64,000 nt of DNA from Talinum fruticosum (lineage: Eukaryota; Streptophyta; Magnoliopsida; Caryophyllales; Talinaceae), in contig JAITYX010000084.1 of the NCBI GenBank assembly GCA_021018815.1, positions 2,418,001 through 2,482,000 on the forward strand. The letters are read 5' to 3'. The notes below the pieces were generated by a model, which was not told the origin of the DNA, did no database searches, and saw only the letters and a list, made by a program, of their open reading frames with translations. Below, one piece after another: positions 11,136 through 20,716 of the stretch; the first letter of the stretch is position 1, and each line of letters starts with the position of its first letter. The translations under genes were made by a program, and so were the position numbers.

Positions 11136-12889
11136 CTAGTAGCTACTATTTAAAATTTTTAGACGTTTAGTATTTTAACTTTTAGTAAACTTAGCTATAT
11201 GTTATTAATAATAGATGATTAAAAAATTAAAATGATAATAAAAGAAAAAAAAGTAGGAGAATGGCCAACATATACATATATTTTATTAACATTGCTTGTA
11301 CAAGTATGAACATAGGGCCAAAGCTCAATAGCTTACATAATATAGCAAGAAAAGGCTAACAGCTTCTTCCGCTTATACATCATTGTTCATAGGTACGCTT
11401 ACATGAAACTTTGGGCCCAACCGATATGAGAATCATGGCACATATAAACAATAAAACTAATCTCAGCCATTGAATTGACCTTCATCTCTCGTTATATTTC
11501 TTTGTGGCATTTCATCAAACATATGCATTTAAAAATTCACCGAAAATAATACGAAAGAGCAAAGCATTGAGAAACAATCAGGGAGGGAGAGAGACAAACA
11601 CCTAAATTCTCAAGCTTCAAACGACAAGAGAGAGGGAAAAGGTGAAGCTTTAGATGATGGACAAGAGGGAGTATAAATCATTTCGAGAGCCCCCAAACAT
11701 TGGAACAAGTTGCATTAATGAAGCATATATTAGGTTGTGTAGTTATTGCGGATCACTCAACCGGACTATGGTTTCAGGAATAATCCTAACTGAATTTGAA
11801 GGACCAAAAGGACGGTCCCATATGACTCGTATAACTCATACTATGATAGTTAATAAAAACTCAAAAAGAGAAGAGACAAGACCACCAAAATGCCTTAATT
11901 ATGGAACTTAGGTTGCCTCCAAAATCCCAAACTACATGTAGGATAGACATTAGCTCACACAAAAATACATCCCATTAAGACATGGTGCCGGACTAAGAGT
12001 GTATCATTAGAACATGACATATAAAAAGGAAAGGTACCAAGAAGAAATATTGCCAATGTTAATACCTCTCGATTTTAGGTACTTAACTTCTGTCCGAGGG
12101 TGACTAGGAGTTTGTTCTGGAAATAGGGAGAAGAGTACTTCAACTTGAGGAAGAGGCTAAATGTGCAAGACAAATCACTTCTAACTAACTAACTTGTTGC
12201 CTTGAGCTCTTTCATTCCAATATGCAATATCTATGAACATTATCACATATATAAAATTACAATAATTGAAAAGGAGGCTGATACAATTACATTCACTCGT
12301 ACACTTACTTGAATTACATTCCTAATTAAATGTTACATTCAGCATGAGAATTTACCAGTTGCTAATACAGACTAAATAAATTCACTAGCCATGGTCGTGT
12401 TGTCTCCTTCTCTCAACTAGTCACTGGGAAGCAAAGCTCAGCTCGTGGTGCTTCAATCTATCGTCGGGCATGTGCAAATTCATTCTTAAAGCTCAGTCCT
12501 TTTCCCAACACTTACTGTGGATTAAAATTCATTCTTCATCCTCACCAAACACAATTAAAATCCTCACCAAATTATGTACCAATTTGAAATTAAAATCCAA
12601 AATAATATGATAATATTGGGGTATAGCCTTATTTCCAAACAATTTGATAATGAGACAAATAATTTTGCATAGAAAGCTATCTAAATGTAGAAATTCAATC
12701 CTTAAATGAAACAATAACAGTTAAATTTCATGCAACAATAACATAACAACAACGATGAATTCAAAGCAAAGACACGAAATCGAATAAATTGAGCTTGAAT
12801 TTGCAAATTACCAGGACATAGAAGACAAGATCTGAATTTACAGATGTAGTAAACAAAGAACACAACACTCTTCGCCGGAAAGAAACACT
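10548..12889. other. Non-coding interior of CACTA-1
   Basis: AT-rich, 2.3 kb between the TNP2 start and the GC-rich subterminal part. No transposase motif seen. In autonomous relatives this side holds 5' untranslated exons and introns. Confidence 0.55.
11102..11134. repeat. (AT)n microsatellite
   Basis: About 16 uninterrupted AT units inside CACTA-1. Confidence 0.95.
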
Positions 12890-13110
12890 GGTGACCGAAG
12901 ACGCTGGCGCTCGAGACGAGCGAAGACGCCAAGCAAAGGAGTTAAGACGTCCCGCAAGGCGAGAGCAGAACTCGGAGCAGAGCTTCGTGTTTAGGGCGAG
13001 GGATACACGGTGACCGAGGACACCGGCATTGAAGGGGAGCGAAGACGTCGGTGCTTGGAGAGGAGCGAAGACGTTGGCACCCGATGCTCGTTGCTGAAGC
13101 CTTATGCGCC
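12890..13110. repeat. GC-rich minisatellite-like repeats in CACTA-1
   Basis: Repeated GAGCGAAGACG(T/C)C(G/A) cores and GGTGACCGA(A/G)GAC segments, spaced 30-60 bp. The sharp rise in GC next to the 13415 end suggests the promoter or 5' untranslated region of the transposase unit. Confidence 0.6.
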
Positions 13111-13194
13111 GGAGGGGAGGGATAGGAGGGAAGAGTTAGGGATTGAGAATTGGAGTCCCGTGAATGTGCTATAGTTGCTGAAGCATTATGTTTT

Positions 13195-13415
13195 TTGAGT
13201 TAGCGTCCAACTTTAGCGTTGGATGCCACTATCGGACGCCAATTAGCGTCGGATTTGCCATCCGACTCTAAAATCGGACGCTAATAGAGTCCGATTTTTT
13301 TTCCAACTCAAATAGTGTCTTTTTTAAAATCCAACACTAATTTCGTCAGTATTAGAGTCGAATTTTGTTGTGGTCTCTAAATTCCGACCCTAATCGCGTG
13401 TTTTTTTTTGTAGTG
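13195..13415. repeat. Subterminal repeats and right TIR of CACTA-1
   Basis: TTAGCGTC/GGACGCTAA motifs in both orientations, ending in the complement of CACTACAAAAAAAAAC. Partner of the array at 8310-8665. Confidence 0.85.
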
Positions 13416-13490
13416 AGAGGTGCGGACACCTAAAATGTGTCACTCTTATCTCTTTAATTTTCGTATTTTGTTTTGTCAGCCCAATGGACG

Positions 13491-13693
13491 AAATCATGAA
13501 GTTGCATATATGAATGACATGAAGGAACATATAAGATAAGAAATCTCTTACAATGATAGTTAAGAAATGCACAAAAGAATCATATATGATATGAAACAAT
13601 ATCTCCAACTCAAGAAAGCATTAAATCATGATATTTCACGGAGATAAGATAACCAAAACAAAAACTTTAGGGTTCAAAAATCAAATAAATAAG
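13491..13693 (-). repeat. 203-bp inverted duplicate, right arm
   Basis: Reverse complement of 5991-6193, with about six differences. It sits inside a Tat LTR and replaces several hundred bases present in the copy at 20717-22670, so it arrived by a repair or template-switch event rather than as a transposon with ends. Confidence 0.85.
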
Positions 13694-13798
13694 CCCTTAT
13701 TTGGTCAAGTTTTTTCGATTTTCTAGCCAATTCACTGCTACATTTTGGATTGTCTGTTTAGCTGCTCCTTAAGTTATTTTGTGACCTAATCCCTTCAC

Positions 13799-13807
13799 TA
13801 TAAATAG
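13799..13807 (+). promoter_or_regulatory. TATA box of the Tat LTR
   Basis: TATAAATAG follows CCCTTCAC. It lies about 380 bp from the LTR start, in the place expected for the U3 promoter. The copy at 20717 has the decayed version TATGAATAG near 21410. Confidence 0.6.
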
Positions 13808-14984
13808 ATATCTTAGTCTCCGATTTTATGGAGGGCCAATTCCTATGCAAAACTCTGCTGAAATCTAACTAAGAGTTATTGAATGCTTTACGTATTCTAT
13901 TCTCTAGGTTCCCTTTCAGCTAATCCTTACTACAATACTGATTTGCTCACCTAATCTTCATCATTTGCATCCTCATACATCAATCTACCTCTACTAAAAT
14001 TCACAAAATACCCCTTTTATTTCACCGGACGTCACGATTCCCGATCCGGTTCAAGATCAAGATCAGTAGGTGGGACAACCCGAGGGTGTTCATTACCTTC
14101 GCGGTTTAAACGGTTTATTTAATTTATGCTGATTATCACTTTCTTTATTGTGGAGCAAAGATGTAATTTCTTTTAATTCATCCCCCACTGTAATCTTTTT
14201 ATTTCTTTCGCTTTTCTTTATTGCCTTTTTATTACGCTTCGTATCTCCTATTTATCGCTTTCTTAGCATGTTTGGTTGATTTAATTTCTACTTTGTATAT
14301 TGTATGCTTGTTTGAAACATGTTTCCTAAACTGACATCTCAAACTGGTAAAGGTCGTCTGTTGACGGGCGGAATGGAAGGGCTTATCCCTACTTTTCGTA
14401 CCTTCTCCCCCAAATCTAGATTATTGATTATAGATCGATGGAGTCAAAATTTAAACCTCTTTCAAGCTAAGTCTCTTCCATACTAAGATTGAAAGATTCA
14501 TTATTTATTTTTGTTAGTTTTTATCTCTCAAAACCGAATGACTACTCTTATTTTCCTTTTTATTTCTTTTTAATCCGCTCCTACTTATTTCCGACTTAAA
14601 ATGGCAAAAATGAAATTTTATTTCCGACAATTTAAGCAATGGACCAAGACCGATCACCTCGGTCGGGGCCCATGGGCTGTGCTAGCGACCATACGGTGCT
14701 GGCTCTTTCCTGTGCTCGACGGTCATCGGGCAAGGCTTTGGTCTAAGCTCGAAGTGTTTATACCATTTCCAACCAAAAGCCTTGCGACATAATAAACCTA
14801 TTTTGTTTTATTATTTTCTTATGTTTTGAAATAATATTCCGAGGCTTCTACAAATAATTTCTAAAACAAATGATTAATAAAATCGCCAATCACGTTTGCT
14901 TAAACTATTTTAAATTAAAACTTTTAAAAATCGAAAATCTTAACAGGAGGCATATCCTCATTTCTAATACACTTTCAACTACTA

Positions 14985-15019
14985 TAGAGGTGATTTCATT
15001 GGAGACATTTATTAAGAAG
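14985..15019 (+). other. Primer-binding-site remnant and 13-bp spacer before the next LTR
   Basis: TAGAGGTGATTTCATTGGAGA corresponds to TAGCGACTCCACTGGGGA in the minus-strand copy (41512-41529). ATTTATTAAGAAG follows, and then a new LTR start at 15020. Instead of an internal region, only this short linker separates two LTRs. It is the unoccupied counterpart of the CACTA-1 target. Confidence 0.7.
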
Positions 15020-15295
15020 TGTAGACACCTAAAATGTGTCACTCTTATCTCTTTAATTTTCGTATTTTGTTTTGTCGGCCCAGTGATGAAATCCCAGTCC
15101 TCTTTGTGGATTCGGATCATGGACAGAGTCCGATTGGCGTGACGAAAGCCGGTAAGCCACAAAAACCTTTTAGCACCAAAAATCAACCTTATTTGCTTTG
15201 GACCGGTCCACAAACCCATTTCTTTCAGCTGGTCCAAGCCCGGGTCAATGCTCAAGGTCAAGCCTTGGCTGGCGTTGTGCATCAACCCTATTCCT
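15020..15295 (+). mobile_element. Tat/Ogre-like LTR, 5' portion
   Basis: Begins TGTAGACACCTAAAATGTGTC and continues through CCCAGTGATGAAATCC and a TTGGACCGGTCC block. It breaks off near 15295, where the text becomes the env-like region. Confidence 0.75.
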
Positions 15296-16860
15296 TTCAA
15301 CGAGGTTGTTGATGAATTTTTCGAGAAATACGCCAAAGAAATCCCCGAGTCACGCAAAAACTTCTCGGTGACTCGGATGAAGTCGAAGGCCGTCTTCTTT
15401 ATTTCCTGCCGATGAGAACCTTCTTCTCTTAGCATTCGAGCAAAGACAATCCCAACTCTAAGATTTTCAAAGCTCTCTTTGACATTCTCGAGGGCTACGA
15501 AGTAGACCTCTTCCCAACGAATCATTGAGGAGATGGCCGCTATGCCAGCTCGGACAAAGAAATTCACCCTTCTTCCTTTTGGGGTTCTTCTCACATTTAT
15601 ATTCAAACAGTTCAAAGTTCCTCGCCCTCGGATCCTAATGCGGTTTCGAGGCTGCCATAGTAGTTGGCGTAAAATAACTTCTTGGGTATGGATACTAGGA
15701 GACCTAACCGGGTGTTTAGGTCCATAGCTCGGAACCGAGGCAACCTTCTTCTCCGCCTCAAACTCGGACTCGGATTCCACTCTCTCTCCCTCCTCCACCT
15801 GGTGGTGGCTCCACCTTCGGCCCTCCTCCTTAAGAAACTCTAGCTTTGTCTACCACAATGATAGACAAGCTCTCCTCGGTGTCCTTAGAAATAAAGGACA
15901 CCCTTCGGTCATTCAAGACTGTCCTTCGACCTATGACCATAAACCAAAAGACTCGCTCGAGTCTCAAATCCGAGAGCAGCAAGACGTGCTCCTTGAGATG
16001 AAGGCGCTGGTAAAGGAGTAAAAGGAGTTGATTGAGCTCCTCCAAAAAGGCGTTCCAAAGCAACTCAGGACCCGGTCCGCTCGGACACATCGGAAGAGTC
16101 CTTGAGCCTCGCCAAATCTCCTTCCGGAGAGGCGGAAGAAGAAGAAGAGGAACTTGTGGCTGAGGCAGCCCCTTCTAAGGAGAAAGAGGAAGAGGAGAAG
16201 GAAAAACAAGCGAAAGAGGAAGAAGGAGCGAGAAAAGAAGCAGCCGAGGGACAAGGTGCTCCCGCCCTCTAACCGGAACCGATAAGCTTAGATAGTAGTC
16301 CGAGTGAGTCGGAAGACCGTTCGACAAAGGTTAGTTAGCAGCAGTCGAGCCTCGGCAAGCACCTCCCTCCATTGAGTTCTAAGAGGATGAAGCTCTGGAT
16401 GACCTCGTTCCGGGTCAGCCACTCAAAACCGAGCCCATCTCGGAGATCCCAGTGCTGCCCCCGCCTAGATCTACCACATCTTCTCGCTCATATCGGCGAA
16501 GGCGCACTGCCCGTTCATCCACCTCGACTCGGATCGCTCCCACTCTACCATCCTAAATTTTTTTCTATTTCTGTTTTTTTTTTCTAGACAAATAAATTGT
16601 ATTTACTTGATACATTCTTCCTCTTTTTGTTTTTGCTTTGAAAGGCAAGGGGAGAATATCTAGAAATTTGTTGTCATGTTTAGGGGAGTGTCTCTCACCC
16701 TTATTTGTATATATTTTTCTATGTTTATGTGAATGAAGTAGATAACCCTTTCAAGGTTATCTCGCTAATTGCCCTTCTTACTCCCCTTTGCTTTTCTCTC
16801 TTTCCTTTCTCTTTTTATTTTAATTAAGCTTTATTTAGATTAACCCAAATAAGTAACATA
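15296..16860 (+). pseudogene. Sirevirus-type env-like ORF, 3' part, with downstream region
   Basis: Homologous to 23140-24519 in the same order: a segment encoding EIADEFLEKYAKDIP-like sequence (here diverged), a Ser/Pro-rich stretch, a long Glu/Lys-rich stretch at 16120-16250 (coiled-coil-like), and a purine tract AAGGGGAGAA at 16648-16657 followed by TTTAGGGGAG. It stands downstream of pol in related copia elements and resembles their env-like third ORF; what that product does is unknown. Stops and frameshifts run throughout. Open frames on the opposite strand here are by-products of base composition. Confidence 0.6.
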
Positions 16861-17229
16861 AGTGGACTCGGGTTTTTATTTAGATAGTTCGAGCGGAAAA
16901 TTCAGAGGAAAGAATTAATACGCTTCACTAATAATAATTCGCCCAAAGAAATTTACAAATATATATATATCCACGCATATATTTTACTTATTCAACCTAC
17001 TTTATTTAAGTAAAGATGAATAATTCATTTAACTCATATAACTACCTAACCCAAAATTGCGGGTATTACATCGTTATCATCATCCGAGTCCTACAACACG
17101 TAATATGGTTACTTGCACAAGTACGTAACATATATGATAATGAGAAATGAAAATGTGAATTGTAGTGCATGCACTCATTAAAACTTCTTAATCCTAGTTT
17201 AATGTATTATATTAGGGTCGGGCGTTACA
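16861..17229 (-). mobile_element. Two gypsy LTR 5' fragments in tandem
   Basis: Read minus, one fragment starts at 17229 with TGTAACGCCCGACCCTAA (compare TGTAACAACCCGACCCTAA at 54173). A second starts at 17070 with TGTAATACCCGCAATTTT (compare TGTAATACCCGTGATTTT at 26202). Both are short and coding-free. Confidence 0.65.
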
Positions 17230-17582
17230 CTATCTCCGGTGGAGTCATCACGAGTAGGAACCACCAGCCCACATGTCCCTTCCGTAGAGGGAACCAGATC
17301 TGGACCGAAGCTTCCCCATGAATGTCGGGCCTCTTTTTTAAGATGATTTGTGAAGATGGTTTTTGAAAGTGTATTAGAAATGAGGATATGACTCTTACTA
17401 AGATTTTTGATTTTTAAAAGTTTTAATTTGAAATAGTTTAAGAAAACGTGATTGGCGATTTTATTAATCATTTGTTTTAGAAATTATTTTTAGAAGCCAC
17501 GGAATATTATTTCAAAACATAAGAAAATAATAAAACAAAATAGGTTTATTAAGTCGCAAGGCTTTTGGTTCGAAACGGTATA
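17230..17582 (-). mobile_element. Tat/Ogre-like LTR 3' end with primer-binding site
   Basis: Reverse-complement match to 14725-14983 (the CGCCAATCACG block and ATTAGAAATGAGGATATG). It runs on to a hairpin with TCCCT/AGGGA arms near 17275-17297 and a GACTCCACCGGAGATAG primer-binding-site remnant at 17231-17247, only a base from the LTR start at 17229. It forms the right edge of the block that splits copia pol. Confidence 0.75.
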
Positions 17583-17775
17583 AATCCAGATCGAGCATTC
17601 AAAAACAAAGCACATCGAGGTCGGATATCATTTTCTTAGGGACCACTCTGAAAAAGGTGATATTGCACTTGAGTTTATTCCTAATAAATTTCAATTAGCT
17701 AAGATCTTCACAAAACCTCCGAATGAAGATCAGTTTTTCTTTATTAGGAATGAACTTGGCATGATGATTGCATGA
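17583..17775 (+). pseudogene. Sirevirus-like copia Pol C-terminus
   Basis: After a one-base insertion near 17588 the frame reads HSKTKHIE, then HFLRDHSEKGDIALEFIP, QLAKIFTKP and FFFIRNELGMMIA, stopping at TGA 17773-17775. This is the RNase H C-terminus that ends copia Pol. It continues the polyprotein interrupted near 8210. The segment between them (about 25 codons around the DN motif) is lost. Confidence 0.85.
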
Positions 17776-18362
17776 TTATTTAATTGATTGCATGAGAATT
17801 TATGAGTTTGATTGATTATTATATGTTTTTAGTGAATAACTAGTGGATTATTAGTTGAAATATGATGAAAGTAAGCTTCGAGTTATTAAGTTTCTAAGTG
17901 TGTTATGAGGACCTCGGACACATCACCGAGTCGGACTCGGTTTTGAGAAAAATGGACATAAAAATTCTTAGATCTTTTGTAAATCAATAAAGAAACTTGG
18001 AAATGTTTATGAAAATATCTTTTTCTCTCTTTATCACGCGAACGGTCCAAAAACTAGCCGTTAAGCAATTTCAAGAAGTAACCCTTGCTCACTGGAATGC
18101 CAAACTATCAGTTAGCCATTACTCCGAGTGCTCGAGTCGATAAGGTTTTTGTTCTTTGAGAGCTCGTTCTTCCGTAAATAACACCTGTTCACCCTCATTC
18201 ATTCACTTTTCTATCCGTCGCTCTCTTATTGTATCCACTCGAACTCAAAATTCCTTGCTCAAGACTCTCTTCAATTTAAGACCTTTAACTCTCTTCTCTC
18301 TCTCACTCGTTCACTTTTCTACTCCTCTTTCTTAAATCAAATCTCTCTCTCTTTACGTCGTA
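17776..18362 (+). other. Spacer between copia pol and env-like ORF
   Basis: AT-rich, no coding motif. CT-rich runs (CTCTCTCTC) precede the next ATG, as in a leader for a spliced or subgenomic ORF. Confidence 0.45.
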
Positions 18363-18935
18363 ATGTCCAAGAGGGGAAGTGCAGCTAGAGGAGGGTCAAC
18401 CACCAAAAAGGCTATAACCCGAACCACTCCATCCCGAGAATCCTCAAAAGGATCCTTCTAAAGGCAAGCTCTCGCTTTTGATAAGCCAAAGCAAATCATA
18501 CCCCAACACTATTTCATTGAAGAACAATTCTTTTCGTCCACCAAACACTCGTGGGTAAAGCCTAGTGTTGGCAAAAATTCAAGGTCGAGTTGAAATCGAG
18601 TCGGTCATCGGATGATATGTTTTTGTCCTATACCCGATTTTTTTGGGTCGGACAATTCAGACAAGTGTAAATTCTGGTTTAAATCAAGTTGAGACAACGA
18701 AATATGAAAAGTTTATGTCCGAATTGAAAATTAGAACAAAAAGTCATACGTGGACCCGATTTTTTTGGGTCGGACAAATTCGGTAATCGGGTAGGACGAA
18801 ATTTTGCCAGCACCAATAAAGCCTATTATCCATATATGAATTGTTAAACACCAGGAGACAGAAAAGGACTGTTTCAAGAGAAGGCTTAAACACCGTGCCG
18901 GGGTTGTTTGTAATCCAGTAAACTTCAACTTTGAG
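18363..18935 (+). pseudogene. Sirevirus-type env-like ORF, N-terminus
   Basis: ATG 18363 opens 32 basic and Ser/Gly-rich codons (MSKRGSAARGGSTTKK) up to TAA 18459. A shifted frame continues FDKPKQIIPQHYFIEEQFFS and is then interrupted by a 253-bp MITE at 18563. It lies about 590 bp after pol, where Sirevirus elements carry an env-like ORF. The related start at 22780 reads MPKTGSAP. Both are defective. Role in the element unknown. Confidence 0.5.
18563..18815. mobile_element. hAT-type MITE with 8-bp target duplication
   Basis: Left end TAGTGTTGGCAAAAATTC and right-end complement TGGTGCTGGCAAAATTTC agree at 15 of 18 positions. Flanks GTAAAGCC (18555-18562) and ATAAAGCC (18816-18823) agree at 7 of 8. 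Length 253 bp, no coding capacity. Two internal copies of ACCCGATTTTTTTGGGTCGG (18632 on and 18754 on) form hairpin-like blocks. It must have been mobilised by a transposase elsewhere. Confidence 0.85.
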
Positions 18936-18939
18936 TCAA

Positions 18940-19700
18940 ACGGTTGCTTGCACCCCGCATTTCAGTCATAACTAATGGGGTGGACCACCTTTTGAGTTAA
19001 GGACCAAATCACAACGTTCACATTTACGATGACTCTTTTCCGAGGGACTTAGTCTACCCGTTACAACGGCTAGTGAAGCTTCCTAGTCCAGAATAAGTCA
19101 CAACGACTACTCTACCTCGTGTGTATAAATAGAAGCCATCCTACAAATCTTGAAGATGGCTAGAACCGAAATAAATATATTCTCTCAATCTTCTCTAGCT
19201 TTCCAACTATGCACTTAAGTTTCCACGTTTTGATTTATAAACGGAAAGTCTTATAATCACTCTTACTTTTTCAACTCTCGTAAAGTCCCTTGACCGAGCC
19301 GTACGGGTTAACTAAGCTCAGGTTTCCCTATCTCGTAAGGGTTATCTCGGTTAGGAAGTACTAAAGCGGATAAGAGAACTTTTGTGTATAAGAAAAACTT
19401 GTATTGAATTGTCTAAGGGAGCAATATAGTAAGAGTCGATCGTTGTATTTTGTGGATTCAAAATAGTGGATTTGACTTGGTGTCTCAATTGACATAGTCC
19501 GCGGTTTTTGCCCCGGGAGGGTTTCACGTAACTTCTAAGTTCTGCATTTCTAGGCCCAATCTAGACTTAGAATAGTTTTCTAAGCTTGTTCTTTGCAGAA
19601 AACTTGGTTATCCTGAAAAATTTTCTTCTCACCCTAGTTTCCCCTTCTAGGGTGATTCACACTCTCAAGAGCAAACCTTCAAGCATATACGACTCAAAGT
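18940..19700 (+). mobile_element. Copia-like LTR or leader repeat, copy 1
   Basis: Shares with 43500-44280 the ordered blocks CAACGTTCACAT, TATAAATAGAAGCC, AAGTCCCTTGAC, GGATTCAAAATA and a terminal CACCCTA...TAGGGTGA motif near 19632-19662. The assignment to copia rests only on position and general look; no primer-binding site was identified. Confidence 0.6.
19124..19132 (+). promoter_or_regulatory. TATA box in the copia-like repeat
   Basis: TATAAATAG, conserved at 43682-43690 with the same following GAAGCC, so it is a kept U3 element rather than chance. Confidence 0.6.
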
Positions 19701-20716
19701 AAGAAAAAGAGGGCCAAACACCTAGCAGTGGTCTCCAAGGGGTAGTTTTCACTCCTTGAAGGTCTTGATAAACTTGTTAATGGCACTCGCTAGTCCAAAT
19801 GGTACCCTTCTACAAAAATGAAATCCAACATGATTTTTGTTGAAGATACCATTTCAACAAATGAAGGAAGAAACTCAAGCCAATAAGCTTATCGTGGTAG
19901 AGATGGCAAGAGATGAGATGTGGCTCCCGACCTCTACAAAGAGGTCGTTGGGGTTTCACCGATGGTGCGGACGCCACTCCCGCTTAGGAAGTTATCATGG
20001 ATTAGGTTCTTGGCCCTTGTCCTTCTAATATAGTGGGCATGTCTTCTAGACATTTTTGAAGAAATTTTATACGAAAACCAAGCTAGGTTTCTCGAGGAAA
20101 ATGTGACTAAGAAGAAGATTAGAGAAAGCAAGAACAAGCAAGGAAAGGAGCAAGTGAGATATGCAAAATGAACACACCAAACTCCCCTTTTATAGGCAAA
20201 GTTTAGCCAACTTGATAAGAGCACGAGAGAAAGTTCAAAAGGCAGGAGGAGACCAAGCATGTAGACAAGGTATATGCGCCGAGACAAGACCCGCTTAAAG
20301 CCTAGCCGGTGCCGGCCAAGAGGCCTCACCGGCATTAGCTTGGTGGCAGCATTGCAGGAATAGGCTAGTGGCTAATTGGTGAAGTCCCATCAAGCGTGGC
20401 TTGTTGTCTTCCGGAGCATTATGTATGCAAGTGGATCTTTGAACCCACAACTTTAACTTTATCCGGTTCATTCTTAAGTCTATCTATGACTGAATTTTTC
20501 GGTAAAAGTACTCGAACTTTTAGGAATACAATTATCCACTAATGAATATAATAGTATAGAAGAGTTATTGAGACAGACTTCGGATCAAAAGATAATCAAG
20601 CTTCAACGTAAATTATCGAGCTTCAAGACTTTGATCAAGCCAAGCTCGGGACCATTTTATCGAACATCGAACGCATGAATTGCGATCAACTGCAGAGCCA
20701 TGTTTCGAAGTTCAAG
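19701..20716. other. Unassigned sequence
   Basis: No recognisable protein motif on either strand and no terminal repeats seen. Short open frames here (19837-20028 plus, 19934-20335 minus) have no recognisable content. Probably decayed retroelement interior. Confidence 0.4.

Larger units (their letters stand above)
8299..13415 (-). mobile_element. CACTA-1, a CACTA (En/Spm) transposon with both ends
   Basis: The 5117-bp element begins CACTACGAGTAAAAC and ends GTTTTTTTTTTGTAGTG-like. The inner TIR parts share ATTAG.GTCGG. It is flanked by AGA at 8296-8298 and 13416-13418, the 3-bp duplication expected for CACTA insertion. The unoccupied sequence ATTTATTAAGA followed by TGTAGACACC occurs at 15008-15029. 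Coding remnants run on the minus strand: TNP2-type transposase N-terminus near the 13415 end, then TNPA-like ORF near the 8299 end, the usual En/Spm order. The catalytic core of TNP2 is deleted, so this copy is non-autonomous. Confidence 0.92.
13421..14983 (+). mobile_element. Tat/Ogre-like LTR, copy 2 (near full length, patched)
   Basis: Begins TGCGGACACCTAAAATGTGTC. The block order is the same as in the LTR at 20717: TTCTAGCC, TATA box, TTTATTGC runs, GGTCGTCTGTTGACGGGCGG, CTCGGTC blocks and CGCCAATCACG. It ends CTACT at 14983 before a primer-binding-site-like stretch. Between 13491 and 13693 the normal LTR text is replaced by the 203-bp inverted duplicate. The block with the U5 hairpin, about 100 bp, is deleted. 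It follows directly on the interrupted LTR end at 8211-8298. Confidence 0.8.

Noticed and set aside
14905..15798. 297-codon open frame on the minus strand, the longest in the window
   Set aside because: It runs antisense across a Tat LTR end, the next LTR start and an env-like remnant, three unrelated pieces joined by recombination. No domain is visible.
14870..17471. Pair of similar small proteins starting MINKIANHV on opposite strands
   Set aside because: They are translations of the same Tat LTR block in inverted copies (14725-14983 and 17330-17582), not paralogous genes.
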